A stretch of DNA of 64,000 nt, taken from Marthasterias glacialis. Lineage: Eukaryota > Echinodermata > Asteroidea > Forcipulatida > Asteriidae. Location of the stretch: NCBI GenBank assembly GCA_911728455.2, contig OU452232.1, forward strand, positions 7,033,227 to 7,097,226, read 5' to 3'. A program made the position numbers and the translations under genes. The notes beneath the pieces were generated by a model. It was given only the letters and a program-made list of their open reading frames with translations. It was not told the origin of the DNA and made no database searches. Positions 33,734-43,424 of the stretch are shown piece by piece. How positions within the stretch are numbered: position 1 is the first letter of the stretch; the number at the start of each line of letters is the position of its first letter.

Positions 33734-34754
33734 GACAGGTATTGCGCATAAAAGACAGACGTGACTAACAAAATGCAGTTGATGAAGTAGGGTTTTATCG
33801 CTTTATAAGTTCCTGGCGCCGTTCCGCGTCCAATTCCTACCGCAAATGAACTTACTTGGGCTTAAAAATCCGATCTGTCTAAATACTCATGGAAAGTAAG
33901 CCCTCAATTTTGTTCACTGAACAAATATACAGTCCTGATTGTTGTGCTTTGTGTGATGTTATAGCCACATCAGTATAGTTTACATAATATTTCCTTTAGT
34001 TGGCCAAATATAAGAACCTATCAACACTCGCTACCTTATATCGGATAATTTGCGTACAATCTCTTAGTCTTAAAGCATGGAATTTGCTATATTTAGATTG
34101 AAAGTAATTCTGAAGCGAGTTGGTCGAGGGCCATAATAATTTTTGTATAATGTACGTGTTTTGGCTTGGTTGGATATTCACTTAATTTTAAATCTTCCTT
34201 TTTGAGAGTGTAACTCTTCTAATCTTTTCTAGTAGCAATTGCTCATGTGCCTTCAAGAATGAAATTGGATTTACATTTAAATGCAGTACGGTTTCCAGGT
34301 GGAAATTGGCAGACCTATTGAAGCTGGCATGAACGCAAGTGACGCACTCCTTTCATATAACCTACCCCGGGACTCTGATTGTGGAGCCCGGCCCCAACCC
34401 TCTTCCTCCCCCACCAAGTCTCCCCCTCCAACCGCACCAGAGCCCCTGCCAAGAGCATGCCTAGCTAAACTGAGAAAAACAAAATAACTGAGCTGAAGGC
34501 CTGCTCAGCATGTTTCATAATACTCTCAAATCCGGTCATGGGATATCATTCGGTGCAGCGGCTTAAATCTATTCCATCGGCGAACAATAGACTCTTCTCA
34601 AACTCGAGGTATCGGCCTACAGATCTGCTGCTTGTTTATCTGGGCAAGACGGCTGTAGTTTGGTAGGAATGTCACGTATGGATATCCGAGCATTTTTTCC
34701 TTCTTTTTTTTCAGTACCTGAATAACGGTTATTATCGTAACATGTACGACTGTG
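33734..34754. other. No feature recognised
   Basis: Mixed AT-rich sequence with a C-rich patch at 34365-34450. The small proline-rich frame at 34281-34487 has no support beyond being open. Confidence 0.4.
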
Positions 34755-34901
34755 CGGCCCCCAAATGAACCCGGACCAAAATCGGGCTACTTTAGGAAGA
34801 GGATTCGGGGCTACATTTGAGACCCTGGCTATAAGATCCAGGCTACATTTAGGTACATGGTTGGGGCTACATTTAGGTCAGGGCTACATTTACAGGGAAC
34901 C
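34755..34901. repeat. GGGCTACATTTAGGTC minisatellite (inverted relative to 29427-30129)
   Basis: Units such as GGCTACATTTAGGTACATGG are the reverse complement of the GTAGCC repeats some 5 kb upstream. About seven units are recognisable. Two arrays of one unit in opposite orientation suggest that the repeat travels with, or derives from, a dispersed sequence. Confidence 0.8.
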
Positions 34902-36360
34902 AAAACTAAAACGTCCCGAACCTTAACACTTGACCCCCAAGTAAAATCTTAAGACATACATTAAGTGTGAAAAGAATGAAAAAACTAGATGCAGTTAATA
35001 AATGCTTTGTCAGCAAATGTTCTCTTTGCACATAAGTTAAATTACTGTTATCTCTTTATCATTTCTGTCATTGTTCAATCTGTCCGTTTGTTCTTGTTCA
35101 TGGTTACGTTCTGTTTGTCTGTCCATCAGACATCTCACCATAGCCCCGGCTTCTAGAAGATGCCTCCATAGTTCTTTCGTTTTCTGTCTTAAAATGCGTT
35201 TTTGATTATTTTCAATTCATTTGGTTACATATTGTTTAGAAGTTGTCATGAAGTATGGTAATAAATGTGAGTATTGAATTAAAGAAATAAGATAATTACA
35301 AGAACTCATACAAGTATAGCGCTAAAACTCGCCCGAGAAGAAGACACACGCTTTTAACAAACTTCGATAACCAGCCTTGAATTCACGGTTGCTCATCAAC
35401 ACACAATTCAAATGATCTTGAATTCAAAAAAGTTTTCTGTCAACAATTTTTTCATCGCTAAAAATAAAATAACAATTTCAAGTCGGAACATTTAAAGAAA
35501 GTGGCACTGTAAAATCGAAGGACGAAAAAACAACAACCCCGCAATGACGACTCAAAAAATAACACGTTTGCATGATCACTAAGTGCAGCGGTGAAATTAC
35601 TACGGTACCTTTATAAAAAAAGAGAGCCACAATTTTCCGTTTGATAAGTTCATATTGCAGATATTTGTTTCCACCATAAATGTATATTCGGAGTGATAGC
35701 ACTTTGCACTCTTCAGAATTGTCCAGAACGTATATTTATGGGGATCAAAAGAAAGAAAATCGAATCGAGTTCGTCGGTCCACTTTTCTCGAGCACGCCCG
35801 GACCCGTGAAATTCAATGTCGAAAACACTCTCTCTTCCCTTCGATTTCATGGTAACCGATAGAGTGCGCATCTCTTAAATTAGATAAAAAAAATGTTCAC
35901 CGTACGGCGACCTACATAATAAACTATTGGAAGATGTCTTATTAGCATTTTATCCAGGGTAGAGGTAGCTGATGAGTACACAGATAACACATCTTCAGAG
36001 AGCTGAATAAGAAAGAAAAAAAGTCTGGGCAAATAAAAGGCCCTAATTATTTTTTTGAAGTGTGTCTGCTTTAAAAAGAAGAATTGTTCTCTTCTTCTTT
36101 TTGATGCATCGTGTCTATGGCTGACACGTTTTCCAGAGTGGGAAATGATCTATATATCGATAATGGTATTAATTTAATAGCTTCCCTTTTTACCGAAGAC
36201 GTGGAGGGGCGCAGTCACTTCAGCAAACGGCACCGGCAGTGCATTATGTATATGGGTTTAAACCATCTTGCGCGAGGTGGTTTAATTTCCCCCACACTTT
36301 GCTGACATTTTGTCTTTTTAAATGTCCAAAAGCAACGTTCCCAAACCGAGGTTGTGTCAA
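34902..36360. other. No feature recognised
   Basis: AT-rich DNA with short frames (35478-35862 on both strands; 36111-36305) lacking domain or splice support. A GAAGAA/TTCTTC cluster lies near 36077-36102. Confidence 0.4.
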
Positions 36361-36675
36361 GGGATGTAATCTGGCATTCCTATTATCACTGAACTATGTA
36401 TCAATATTGAATTTATTTTAGTACAATTGTTTTGAACTCAGATAATGTGACATGAATATATCCCCCGTCCGTGTAGTCACGTTTGTTTATTTGTTTGTTT
36501 GTTGGTTTATTTGTTTATTTGTTTGTTTTGTTGTTGTTGTCACGGGATATAATCTGACATTCCTATTATCGCTGAACTATGTATCAATATTAAATATATT
36601 TTAGTAAAATTGTTTTGAACTCAGATAATGTGACATGAATATATCCCCCGTCTGTGTATAGTCACGTTTGTTTGT
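36361..36675. repeat. 183-bp tandem duplication with GTTT-rich spacers
   Basis: GGGATGTAATCTGGCATTCC (36361) and GGGATATAATCTGACATTCC (36544) start two copies that stay closely alike for about 130 bp, to TCACGTTTGTTT. Each copy is followed by a GTTT/TTTG microsatellite of its own. The copies differ by scattered substitutions and a short TATA insertion. Confidence 0.9.
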
Positions 36676-36719
36676 TTGTTGAGTCGTTTGTTTATTTGTT
36701 TGTTGTTTGTTTTTGTCTT

Positions 36720-36960
36720 CATTGAAATAAGGCAACACCAATAGTGGGACTCCAATAGTGGGGTAGATGGGGGAAATAATGTGGGGGAATAATTTGGGGG
36801 AATTGTACCCTTGATGAAACAAGGAGGAATTTGGCACACAGAGTATGTCACGGGATATTTGGCTATACAAGGACCATTGCATACTTGTTCTTTGGAACGA
36901 TTATTTGTAGAATAACAAGCAATTTTCAAATATTTCAAAATGGATGCCATTGCTTGTTAT
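36720..36960 (+). repeat. Partial copy of the long-hairpin element at 57736-57979
   Basis: GGGGGAATTGTACCCTTGATGA, GGAATTTGGCACACAGAG, TATGTCACGGGA, ATTTGGCTATA and CATTGCTTGTTATTCT follow the same order as at 57720-57900 in the same orientation. The second arm of the hairpin is missing here. In addition, AACAAGCAATTTTCAAATATTTC forms a local inverted repeat with ATTGCTTGTTATTCTAC. Confidence 0.65.
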
Positions 36961-37467
36961 TCTACCTAGTATTTATATAAAACTAGTAGGGTTGATGGCC
37001 TTAGCTTTCGATCCAAACCTTCCCGCCTTGATAAAAACACATTGCCAATTGTTTGTTCCTTCTTTCTTAGTAATGGAAATTCTCATGACAGTTTTATTGT
37101 AAAGGTTCAAAACTTGCACTGAGTAAAACCATACTGAAAACATTACCTTTTGAAATGATGTCATCCTACGGGGACATCGTTTTTGTTTCCCTATGCTACC
37201 AGGTATACAGTAAAACACAAATTACATTCGTTATGCCCGATGAAGTTAAGCTCCTGTTGTTAGCATTTGGAATTTTCGATGAAACACTGAACATCGTTTA
37301 CCGAAAGAACATATATTTCAATAAACGAATGTTGATAGTGAGTTGTTATTTACAATAGTTTGAACTAAATTAATTATTGGCAATAATTTACTCGAAACTG
37401 AGAAAACAAAACTGAAATAAATATAAAACCGACAAGAATCGACCTTATGCATGTGACGTCATTTGAG
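36961..37467. other. No feature recognised; CRE palindrome at its end
   Basis: AT-rich sequence. A perfect TGACGTCA lies at 37454-37461, just before the MITE at 37468. A single 8-bp match has little weight alone. Confidence 0.35.
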
Positions 37468-37612
37468 TACTCTCTTAAAATTTTCGATTGAAATTTAGTC
37501 TATTCGATTGAAACTAGGAACAAATCGCAAAAGATGTGTCCCTGGCCTCAATCGAAAAGAGTGATTTTCAATCTGATTAGACTGATTTTCAATCTAACTA
37601 TTGAAGAGAGTA
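37468..37612. mobile_element. Small foldback MITE with TACTCTCTT termini
   Basis: It opens TACTCTCTTAAAATTTTCG and its reverse-complemented right end reads TACTCTCTTCAATAGTTAGA. The motif CGATTGAAA or GATTGAAAAT recurs on both arms, allowing most of the 145 bp to pair. No coding content. The family was seen once in this window. Confidence 0.6.
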
Positions 37613-38014
37613 GGGTGCCCTCGGCCAGGGATTAAAAGAAGGCTGCTCATTGGTCCACCATCGTGTACGCTGCGCGTACAAAGAAGTGAGTTTTTCCATC
37701 ATGCAATGATTGCTTCATCATTAATTTACATCTAAGATGGCGACGCAATAACGTCAATGCATAAGGTCCATATGGCTCTTCGTGGCCATGGATATAATGA
37801 AATGGGCAAATTTTGTTTGCAGCAAATAATAGTATAACTGTGATTCGGTAATTACGCCTACACTAAAGTCACGAGCGTGGATCCGCAACACGCATGGATT
37901 TGATGTAACTTTCAATCAAGACGCACGCTGCATTGATGATAACGTTATCCTATTACTATGAATAACATATTACAGGCACCTATAGCAACAGTTGGGGGAA
38001 ACCATGAGACTTAT
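37613..38014. other. No feature recognised
   Basis: Mixed sequence. AAGATGGCGACGCAATAACG near 37734 recalls the AAAATGG-ACGT order of the fragments at 6106 and 55134, too loosely to call. Confidence 0.35.
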
Positions 38015-38173
38015 GGGCCTATTTTCGAAACCCCGGGCTTTTAGCACCGGCTTCTTTTAGTTCCGGCAGTAGTTTTAAAAACCATGCGCATTCAGTACGG
38101 GGTTTCAAACAGGTGGACGGAGCCGAAGCTGTAGTCGAAGCTGTAGCCGAAGCCGTGTTTTCGTAAACGGCCA
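38015..38173. mobile_element. Possible foldback element with GGCC-TTTTCGAAA ends
   Basis: The left end GGGCCTATTTTCGAAACCCC and the reverse-complemented right end TGGCCGTTTACGAAAACACG are alike over much of their length. Before the right end lies a 12-bp repeat (GAAGCTGTAGTC, GAAGCTGTAGCC, GAAGCC). Borders are approximate. Confidence 0.45.
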
Positions 38174-38742
38174 AGAAGCTGCTTAAGCACGGAATTTAGG
38201 AAATTAATACAACTTTTTTGCTTACTCGGAATAGGCTACCAGCCAAAACATTATGTCATGTAAAGTACACTTTGTGACTGGTTTCCTGCTAATATTTGCT
38301 CAGCAGAAACTTGTTGAGCAATATTTCCGGCGCTATATTTTTCCGTATTCAACTCGCGCTTGTGCGATGACTAATAATGTCAAGTTGTGATTAGCACTTA
38401 AGATAATTCAGCCGGACAGCACATATCTGAAGATTAGTATCTCGTCTCTTAGCGAAGAAACTCCATTCCCAGGCTAGGGGCCCAGAATGCTTGGCTTCCC
38501 ATTGGCGACATGTCCTTACTTATAACATGAGGATGTCCTATGTTTATGAAACCCTAGTTTCACGAAACATGTTTGTTGTCTGTTTTGGTTTTACTACTGC
38601 GAATCTCACACCTTCTTAATCAGCAGAAAAGAAGATGAGATTTTTTTAAACGCAGATCTGATGCATGCACAAACTCTTTGAAGAAGTACTGTTCGCTATT
38701 ACACAGAACAACATTCGGACACATTTTGTATACGTTTAAAAT
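38174..38742. other. No feature recognised
   Basis: AT-rich sequence without exon signals. The 122-codon minus-strand frame at 38620-38988 runs through a MITE and is therefore doubtful. Confidence 0.4.
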
Positions 38743-38893
38743 AGGAGACTGTTGAGACGCTGGCGGCAGCAGACACAACGGTCCATTTGGCCAGTTCTGA
38801 GCGTGCGCGCACATGCTCAGTACAGTGTGTGTCGTTCTGAGCGTGCGTACTACTGGTAAGAACCGTGAAAAAGGTCCGTTCAAAAGTCTCCCA
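38743..38893. mobile_element. Foldback MITE with GGAGAC termini, relative of 10770-10920
   Basis: GGAGACTGTTGAGACG and CTGGCGGCAGCAGAC at the left match the left arm of the element at 10770. The right end reads GTCTCCCAT. The inner part differs, with a duplicated TTCTGAGCGTGCG (about 38795 and 38836). It is a diverged or recombined member. Confidence 0.6.
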
Positions 38894-39457
38894 TTGCATG
38901 TGAATGTGTTCGTTACGGATATTGTTTTACATGTTTTATACTGAGTACATTCAGAGCACACTACTAGAAAACATTCAGAATAAACCACTTATAAAGGACA
39001 CTACACTTCCCCTCAGCTCAGACAGGAATGTTACAGTGGTACCATCAAGAATGGGCCATTAATAAACACATCACATGTCCTTTTTCTGTCTCTGCCAATT
39101 GAATTTGTTTTTCTTGGCTCGGCCAATTTGAGAGGCAGGTTGTTAAGAAAAAGGGCGTCCCGGGTGATGCATACAAATTATCTGCATGCTGTTATGGCGG
39201 AATAACCCACTCAGAATCTAGCCTCGAGACCTCATGCTTCCGTCATTCTATATGTGCTACGTACTGATTTTTAATTTTAACCGAACAAGAGGCCATGCTA
39301 TTTCCCCCGAAGCCTCGGTTTGGATATTTAAGTTAGATAGGGGATAAAGGACAAAACACCCCCCCCCCCCTAACCGAGAAACCTCGTAACTTTCTCGTAG
39401 CAATACAATAAATAACATAACCGCGTGTCAGGTTTTTTTTTGTCTGTGCATCACCAA
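38894..39457. other. No feature recognised; C run
   Basis: AT-rich with a run of 12 C near 39359-39370. No exon signals or element ends. Confidence 0.4.
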
Positions 39458-39590
39458 GGCCAGATTTCATGTATCTGCTTACCGCAGCATTCTGCGCTTA
39501 CGCCCTACTACCTCGGCCTATAGAAATAAGCACATTACAGGGCGCCGTAAGCGTAGAATTATTCGGTAAGCAGAGCCATGAAATTGGACC
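39458..39590. mobile_element. Foldback MITE GGCCAGATTTCAT with about 45-bp arms
   Basis: The left arm runs GGCCAGATTTCATGTATCTG, CTTACCG, TTCTGCGCTTACG. The reverse-complemented right arm runs GGTCCAATTTCATGGCTCTG, CTTACCG, TTCTACGCTTACG. The centre is only about 40 bp, so the whole 133 bp folds into a hairpin. Non-coding. Confidence 0.85.
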
Positions 39591-40439
39591 CAGGTATCAT
39601 CATAGGTAATTAAAGCGATGAGTTAGCCTGAAAAAGTCATAGTGAAAATGTTTAAAGGGGATGTGTCGTCATGATTATGTTGACCACTTTTTAAACCCTT
39701 TGCCACTTATTGGGCTCACTATTAAGTGGTAATACACTTTAAATAACTGTAGTCTAATACTTCACATTATAAAAAAAAAACCAAAATAATAATATGTTGA
39801 CACAATTCATCCATCATTCGCACTCTTCGTCAGAGTTTGAAGTTACCGCATAAACCGGAAGAAATAAAATGTACTCGCTTATCTTTAAAAGTTAAATACT
39901 CAACGTATAATTACTCTGCAGTGTTCACTGCGCTGCCTCTGTAGATGGGCGACAGTGTAATCCAATAAGGATTAGAAAGATGCAAATGAAGAGTATTATT
40001 TCTGGAGATGAAGAGATGCAGAAGAGAAAAAAACAGCTAGCCTTCTAAGAACCTATAGAAGAGTTTTGATTCGTTTGTGGCTCAATGCGTGCCTGCCTTT
40101 GGGTGTTGAGGGGGAAAAATTAGTAAACATGCCTCGGCCAATCTCTGAGTGAAATCTCTTCGATTCACTCCATTTCAACAGTTGGATGACTTCATTTTGG
40201 AGCCCATCCACCTCGCGCCAGGCGACTTAAAGAGGCTGTGCACATTTCGCAAAACAGCTGAAATTTGGGTGTCTGTATTTCAGTGGCTACGTTTTCCCTT
40301 TTGGGGTAAATCCCTTTATATTACATTTTCTTTTTATAGTAACGTCTTCAACATGCTTATTCGAAGCAATAGCGTCGTGTTGATTTAATGTTTTCTTTAT
40401 TTTCTTTTTTTTTTTTTTAGAAAAACTTTTTTTCCCTTC

Positions 40440-40443
<4 letters not shown>
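39591..40443. other. No feature recognised
   Basis: AT-rich sequence. The 79-codon frame at 40149-40388 has no recognised domain. T-rich tract at 40391-40420. Confidence 0.4.
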
Positions 40444-40470
<27 letters not shown>

Positions 40471-40471
40471 T
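40444..40471. repeat. (TA)n microsatellite
   Basis: Thirteen or so TA units next to a T-rich tract. Confidence 0.95.
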
Positions 40472-40507
40472 TTCAATTTTATTTGGGGTGTGCGAATTGT
40501 CATCTGG

Positions 40508-40665
40508 GGTGGATTTCACTAAGCACTAAGATTCATGTTAAGATAAATTGTCAGTATTATAGTGATTTTGCATTGTGACATCACACTTGCTTAGCAATTA
40601 AGATTGATTTACACTTCAGATCAATCTTAGTTCTTTGTGAAATCGAGCCCAGGGCTCGATTTCAC
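40508..40665. mobile_element. Foldback MITE GGTGGATTTCACTAAG with abutting inverted end
   Basis: GGTGGATTTCACTAAGCACT opens the element and the reverse-complemented right end reads GGGCTCGATTTCACAAAGAA, with ACTAAGATT on both arms. It is a relative of 17329-17439. Directly after it GTGAAATCGAGCCC, A, GGGCTCGATTTCAC (40637-40665) makes a perfect 14-bp-arm palindrome, as if a second, truncated copy lay in opposite orientation. Confidence 0.75.
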
Positions 40666-41533
40666 TTGCTTATACTTGGATTGTAAGTCGTTATTGTAGA
40701 AATCACTCTGAAAAGCGATTCTCCTTGATTTTGTAAATTTTTAATGCAATTATTGCTATATACAGATTTAGTACATTCTGTATTGATGTTATTAAACACC
40801 ACCTTACTTAAGAAGCTTGGATATCCCTTGGTTGGTTTTCTCAGTCAAGGTATAACTGCATTTTCACAGGTTGATCTTTATATAAATCAGCTGATTCGGA
40901 TGCCGTATACAAACGACAATTTGATTGAGTACATAATCTATAGTAACAAGTTTTACCCTTTCCTTTAAAACTGAGGTTGATTCTGTGGAGGCGTTGTATG
41001 CCGTGAGGCAATAGGGGACCTCAAGAGATGAGGCTCATGTAATCAGATAACTTCGGCTTATGTGGAGTACCCTCTTTAACGCCTTGAGCCACTTAGACGA
41101 ACGGCCAGCGAACCCTAACGATTAAGATTTTCTTAGTATTTAAAGGCAAAGTACTGGAAGGTTAATTATACCGAGAAAAAAAAAAGGAGAAAAAAAAAAG
41201 CTCAATTACTACAAAATAATATGTTACTACCAAATCTACAGAGAAATCTTTCCGTATGGAAAAACAAACTGTCAAAATCGAGAATTAGCATTTGAACCCC
41301 CATAAATTACTGTTGTTTATTTCGGTTGCCTGTAATTAAATTGAGCCCGATGTGATTATGTAAAATATCTCCGACAAGCATCAAAAAACTGTTTTTCATA
41401 ACTTGAAATGCAAACCCCAAAATAAGATTGATGATATTTTTTATAGGATGACTGTATGGTTTGCTAATTGAAGACTACGTGATGGGAATGAGTTTAGGCC
41501 TACTCTTCCGAAAAACAACCCCGTAGTTTTCCT
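40666..41533. other. No feature recognised
   Basis: AT-rich sequence. A 74-codon frame at 40744-40968 is unsupported. A-rich tract at 41178-41199. Confidence 0.4.
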
Positions 41534-41891
41534 TTAAAGCCCCAGCTCAACATTGGTAAACTGACTGTAAATGCTTCCATTCTTGGCACAAATCATGAAA
41601 TAAAACCAACCTGTGAAAATGTCAGCTCATTTCGATGTTTCATTTGTGAGAAAACGGTAAAAATGCATTCATCATTTTTGTAGGCAATCCTATAGCCAGA
41701 GTTGTCGTCTCACTGAGACGAAAACTAATTTTGGAACTTATTTCATTTATTATTTAAAAACGACAAGACTTCAGGCAGAAATATTTCAAGGAAAGTTTTC
41801 TACCATCATTATCTTTATCCCATGTAAGGTCCATGTAAATTTTGAACATAATATGTTTTTCTTCTTACCAATGTTGAGCTGGGGGCTTTAA
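41534..41891 (+). mobile_element. TTAA-ended MITE (family T), copy T2, best preserved
   Basis: The left terminus TTAAAGCCCCAGCTCAACAT, continuing TGGTAA, and the right terminus, its reverse complement apart from one extra C/G, give inverted repeats of about 25 bp. Both ends carry TTAA, the target duplicated by piggyBac-type transposases. This suggests that superfamily but does not prove it. The centre has CGTCTCACTGAGACG, a near-perfect palindrome. 358 bp, no coding capacity. Confidence 0.9.
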
Positions 41892-42277
41892 CGCTATAAA
41901 ACGTCAGTCTCTCTCCTACTTCTTCCTCAGTTATACAATTCGATGAGACGATTCTTTATAAAGTCAAGTTTATGTCTATTTGCTAATTTTCTTTTACATT
42001 TGATTGCATCTTTTTTGGTTTGTTTTTACATGGGTTTTCCGGTCATTTTCGGCACAAAGCGGCAAATTTAAACGTCGCGTTCCTCTATTCTGCGCGAAAT
42101 TGAGAGCTCCTCAAACCACTCATTCAATTTCACTTCATTGATGTGTAAGCAATGTTGTTCTTTTGCGTCATGCGATTAAAACAAAGGATAACCATTCAAT
42201 TTGACAATCCACTCGAACAGCATTCAAAGTCGTATAGCAGCTTCTCGCAGAAATATCCAGGTGCGCCTACTCTGCCA
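41892..42277. other. No feature recognised
   Basis: AT-rich sequence between two elements. No exon signals. Confidence 0.4.
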
Positions 42278-42512
42278 ACAGCGGCGGCACCAGATCTGCT
42301 AATCTTAGGGGGGGGGGGGGGTAAGAGGGGGGCAAGCTTAATTTTAGGGGGCAAACAAAAATATTTAAGTTTGTACTGCTAAAAAGCAGTTAAACTCAAT
42401 TTCGGGCATAGGCGAAAAATTGAGGCGGGAACTAGGGGGGCAAATGGGGGGGGGGGGGCAAAAAATAACTTGGGGGCATTTGCCCCCCCCCCCCCATAGC
42501 GTTGCCGCTGTC
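42278..42512. mobile_element. G/C-tract element with ACAGCGGC ends (family N), copy N1
   Basis: ACAGCGGCGGCACCAGATCT at the left and ACAGCGGCAACGCTATGGGG (reverse complement of the right) bound a segment with long G runs (42308-42321 and about 42447-42458) and a C run (42482-42496). GGGGGCAAA motifs repeat inside. Elements of this look, with CAGTGGCGTAACC-like ends and G tracts, are widespread in animals. The copy at 43205 is similar. Confidence 0.55.
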
Positions 42513-43204
42513 TGTCAAACTGAATGCCGATTTTGCATAATGGCAAAAAAGAACGCATTGTAAAATTCCATCGAATGATAATGCTTTATAACTCCTCACG
42601 CCTCGGAGGCAAGATCCCTTTAATATGAATGCATGAGAGTGAAATAGTTTGCTTTTGATTTAAAGTCGCATTATGATTTGAATAATAAACTGTATTTGTC
42701 ATTATTTTGGGGTCCGGGTCAAATTTGGTGGAGCTACTTCGATGACAATGTCGCTAAGCAAGCTCATTCCACTTTGCAGGGAGCAACTCTCAAATTGTAC
42801 GTACCACATGACTAGTCTCGTGTACCCTGTGTATCCTGATTGTTTTACTCACTGAAAAAACCCCAAAGATTTTGTGAAATAAGGTTATACTACATTAAAC
42901 TGCATTAAATCTACCTGATAAACATGATTTCACTAAGCAAGATGATGACTGTCCTGATAAGTAAAATGTAACGATAGAGGTTTTTTTGTTGTCTTTGAGT
43001 GAACAATACTACTTTTAGAGGTGCCATATGCACTCGTTAGACGTAGCAATAACGTGCACATAATACTGATGTAAGGTACGGTACCCTGTATACGGAATTT
43101 AAATAATTTACATTCAGAAAATGGAACCAGACTGCTGTTACAATGATCTTCGGTTGTCGACTAAAAACAAGATAGCTACCTGTTACCTGTAGTCCTTAAG
43201 CTTT
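42513..43204. other. No feature recognised
   Basis: AT-rich sequence between two G/C-tract elements. No exon signals. Confidence 0.4.
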
Positions 43205-43424
43205 AGTAGGGTAACCAGACATTTTCATTAGGTTGGGGGAGGGGGCAAGAGGGGCAAACCTAATGGGAAGCTATTTAGTGTATCGAACCATTCATTTGTG
43301 CATTTTTTTTTCGATCTCGTTTTGGGGGCAATGGGGGTAGGCAAGGGGGCAATGGTTCTGCCTGGGGGGGGGGGGGGGGGGGGCTCGAGCCCACTGCCCC
43401 CCCCCCCTCTGGTTATGCCAGTGG
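43205..43424. mobile_element. G/C-tract element with GTAACCAGA ends (family N), copy N2
   Basis: GTAGGGTAACCAGACATT at the left and, on the opposite strand at the right, CCACTGGCATAACCAGAGGG bound a segment with GGGGGCAATGGGGG motifs, a run of about 20 G (43364-43383) and a C run (43397-43407). No coding content: the proline-rich minus-strand frame is a translation of the G tracts. Confidence 0.6.

Noticed and set aside
38620-38988. 122-codon minus-strand frame, longest in the track
   Set aside because: It spans a foldback MITE and shows no domain or codon pattern suggesting a protein.
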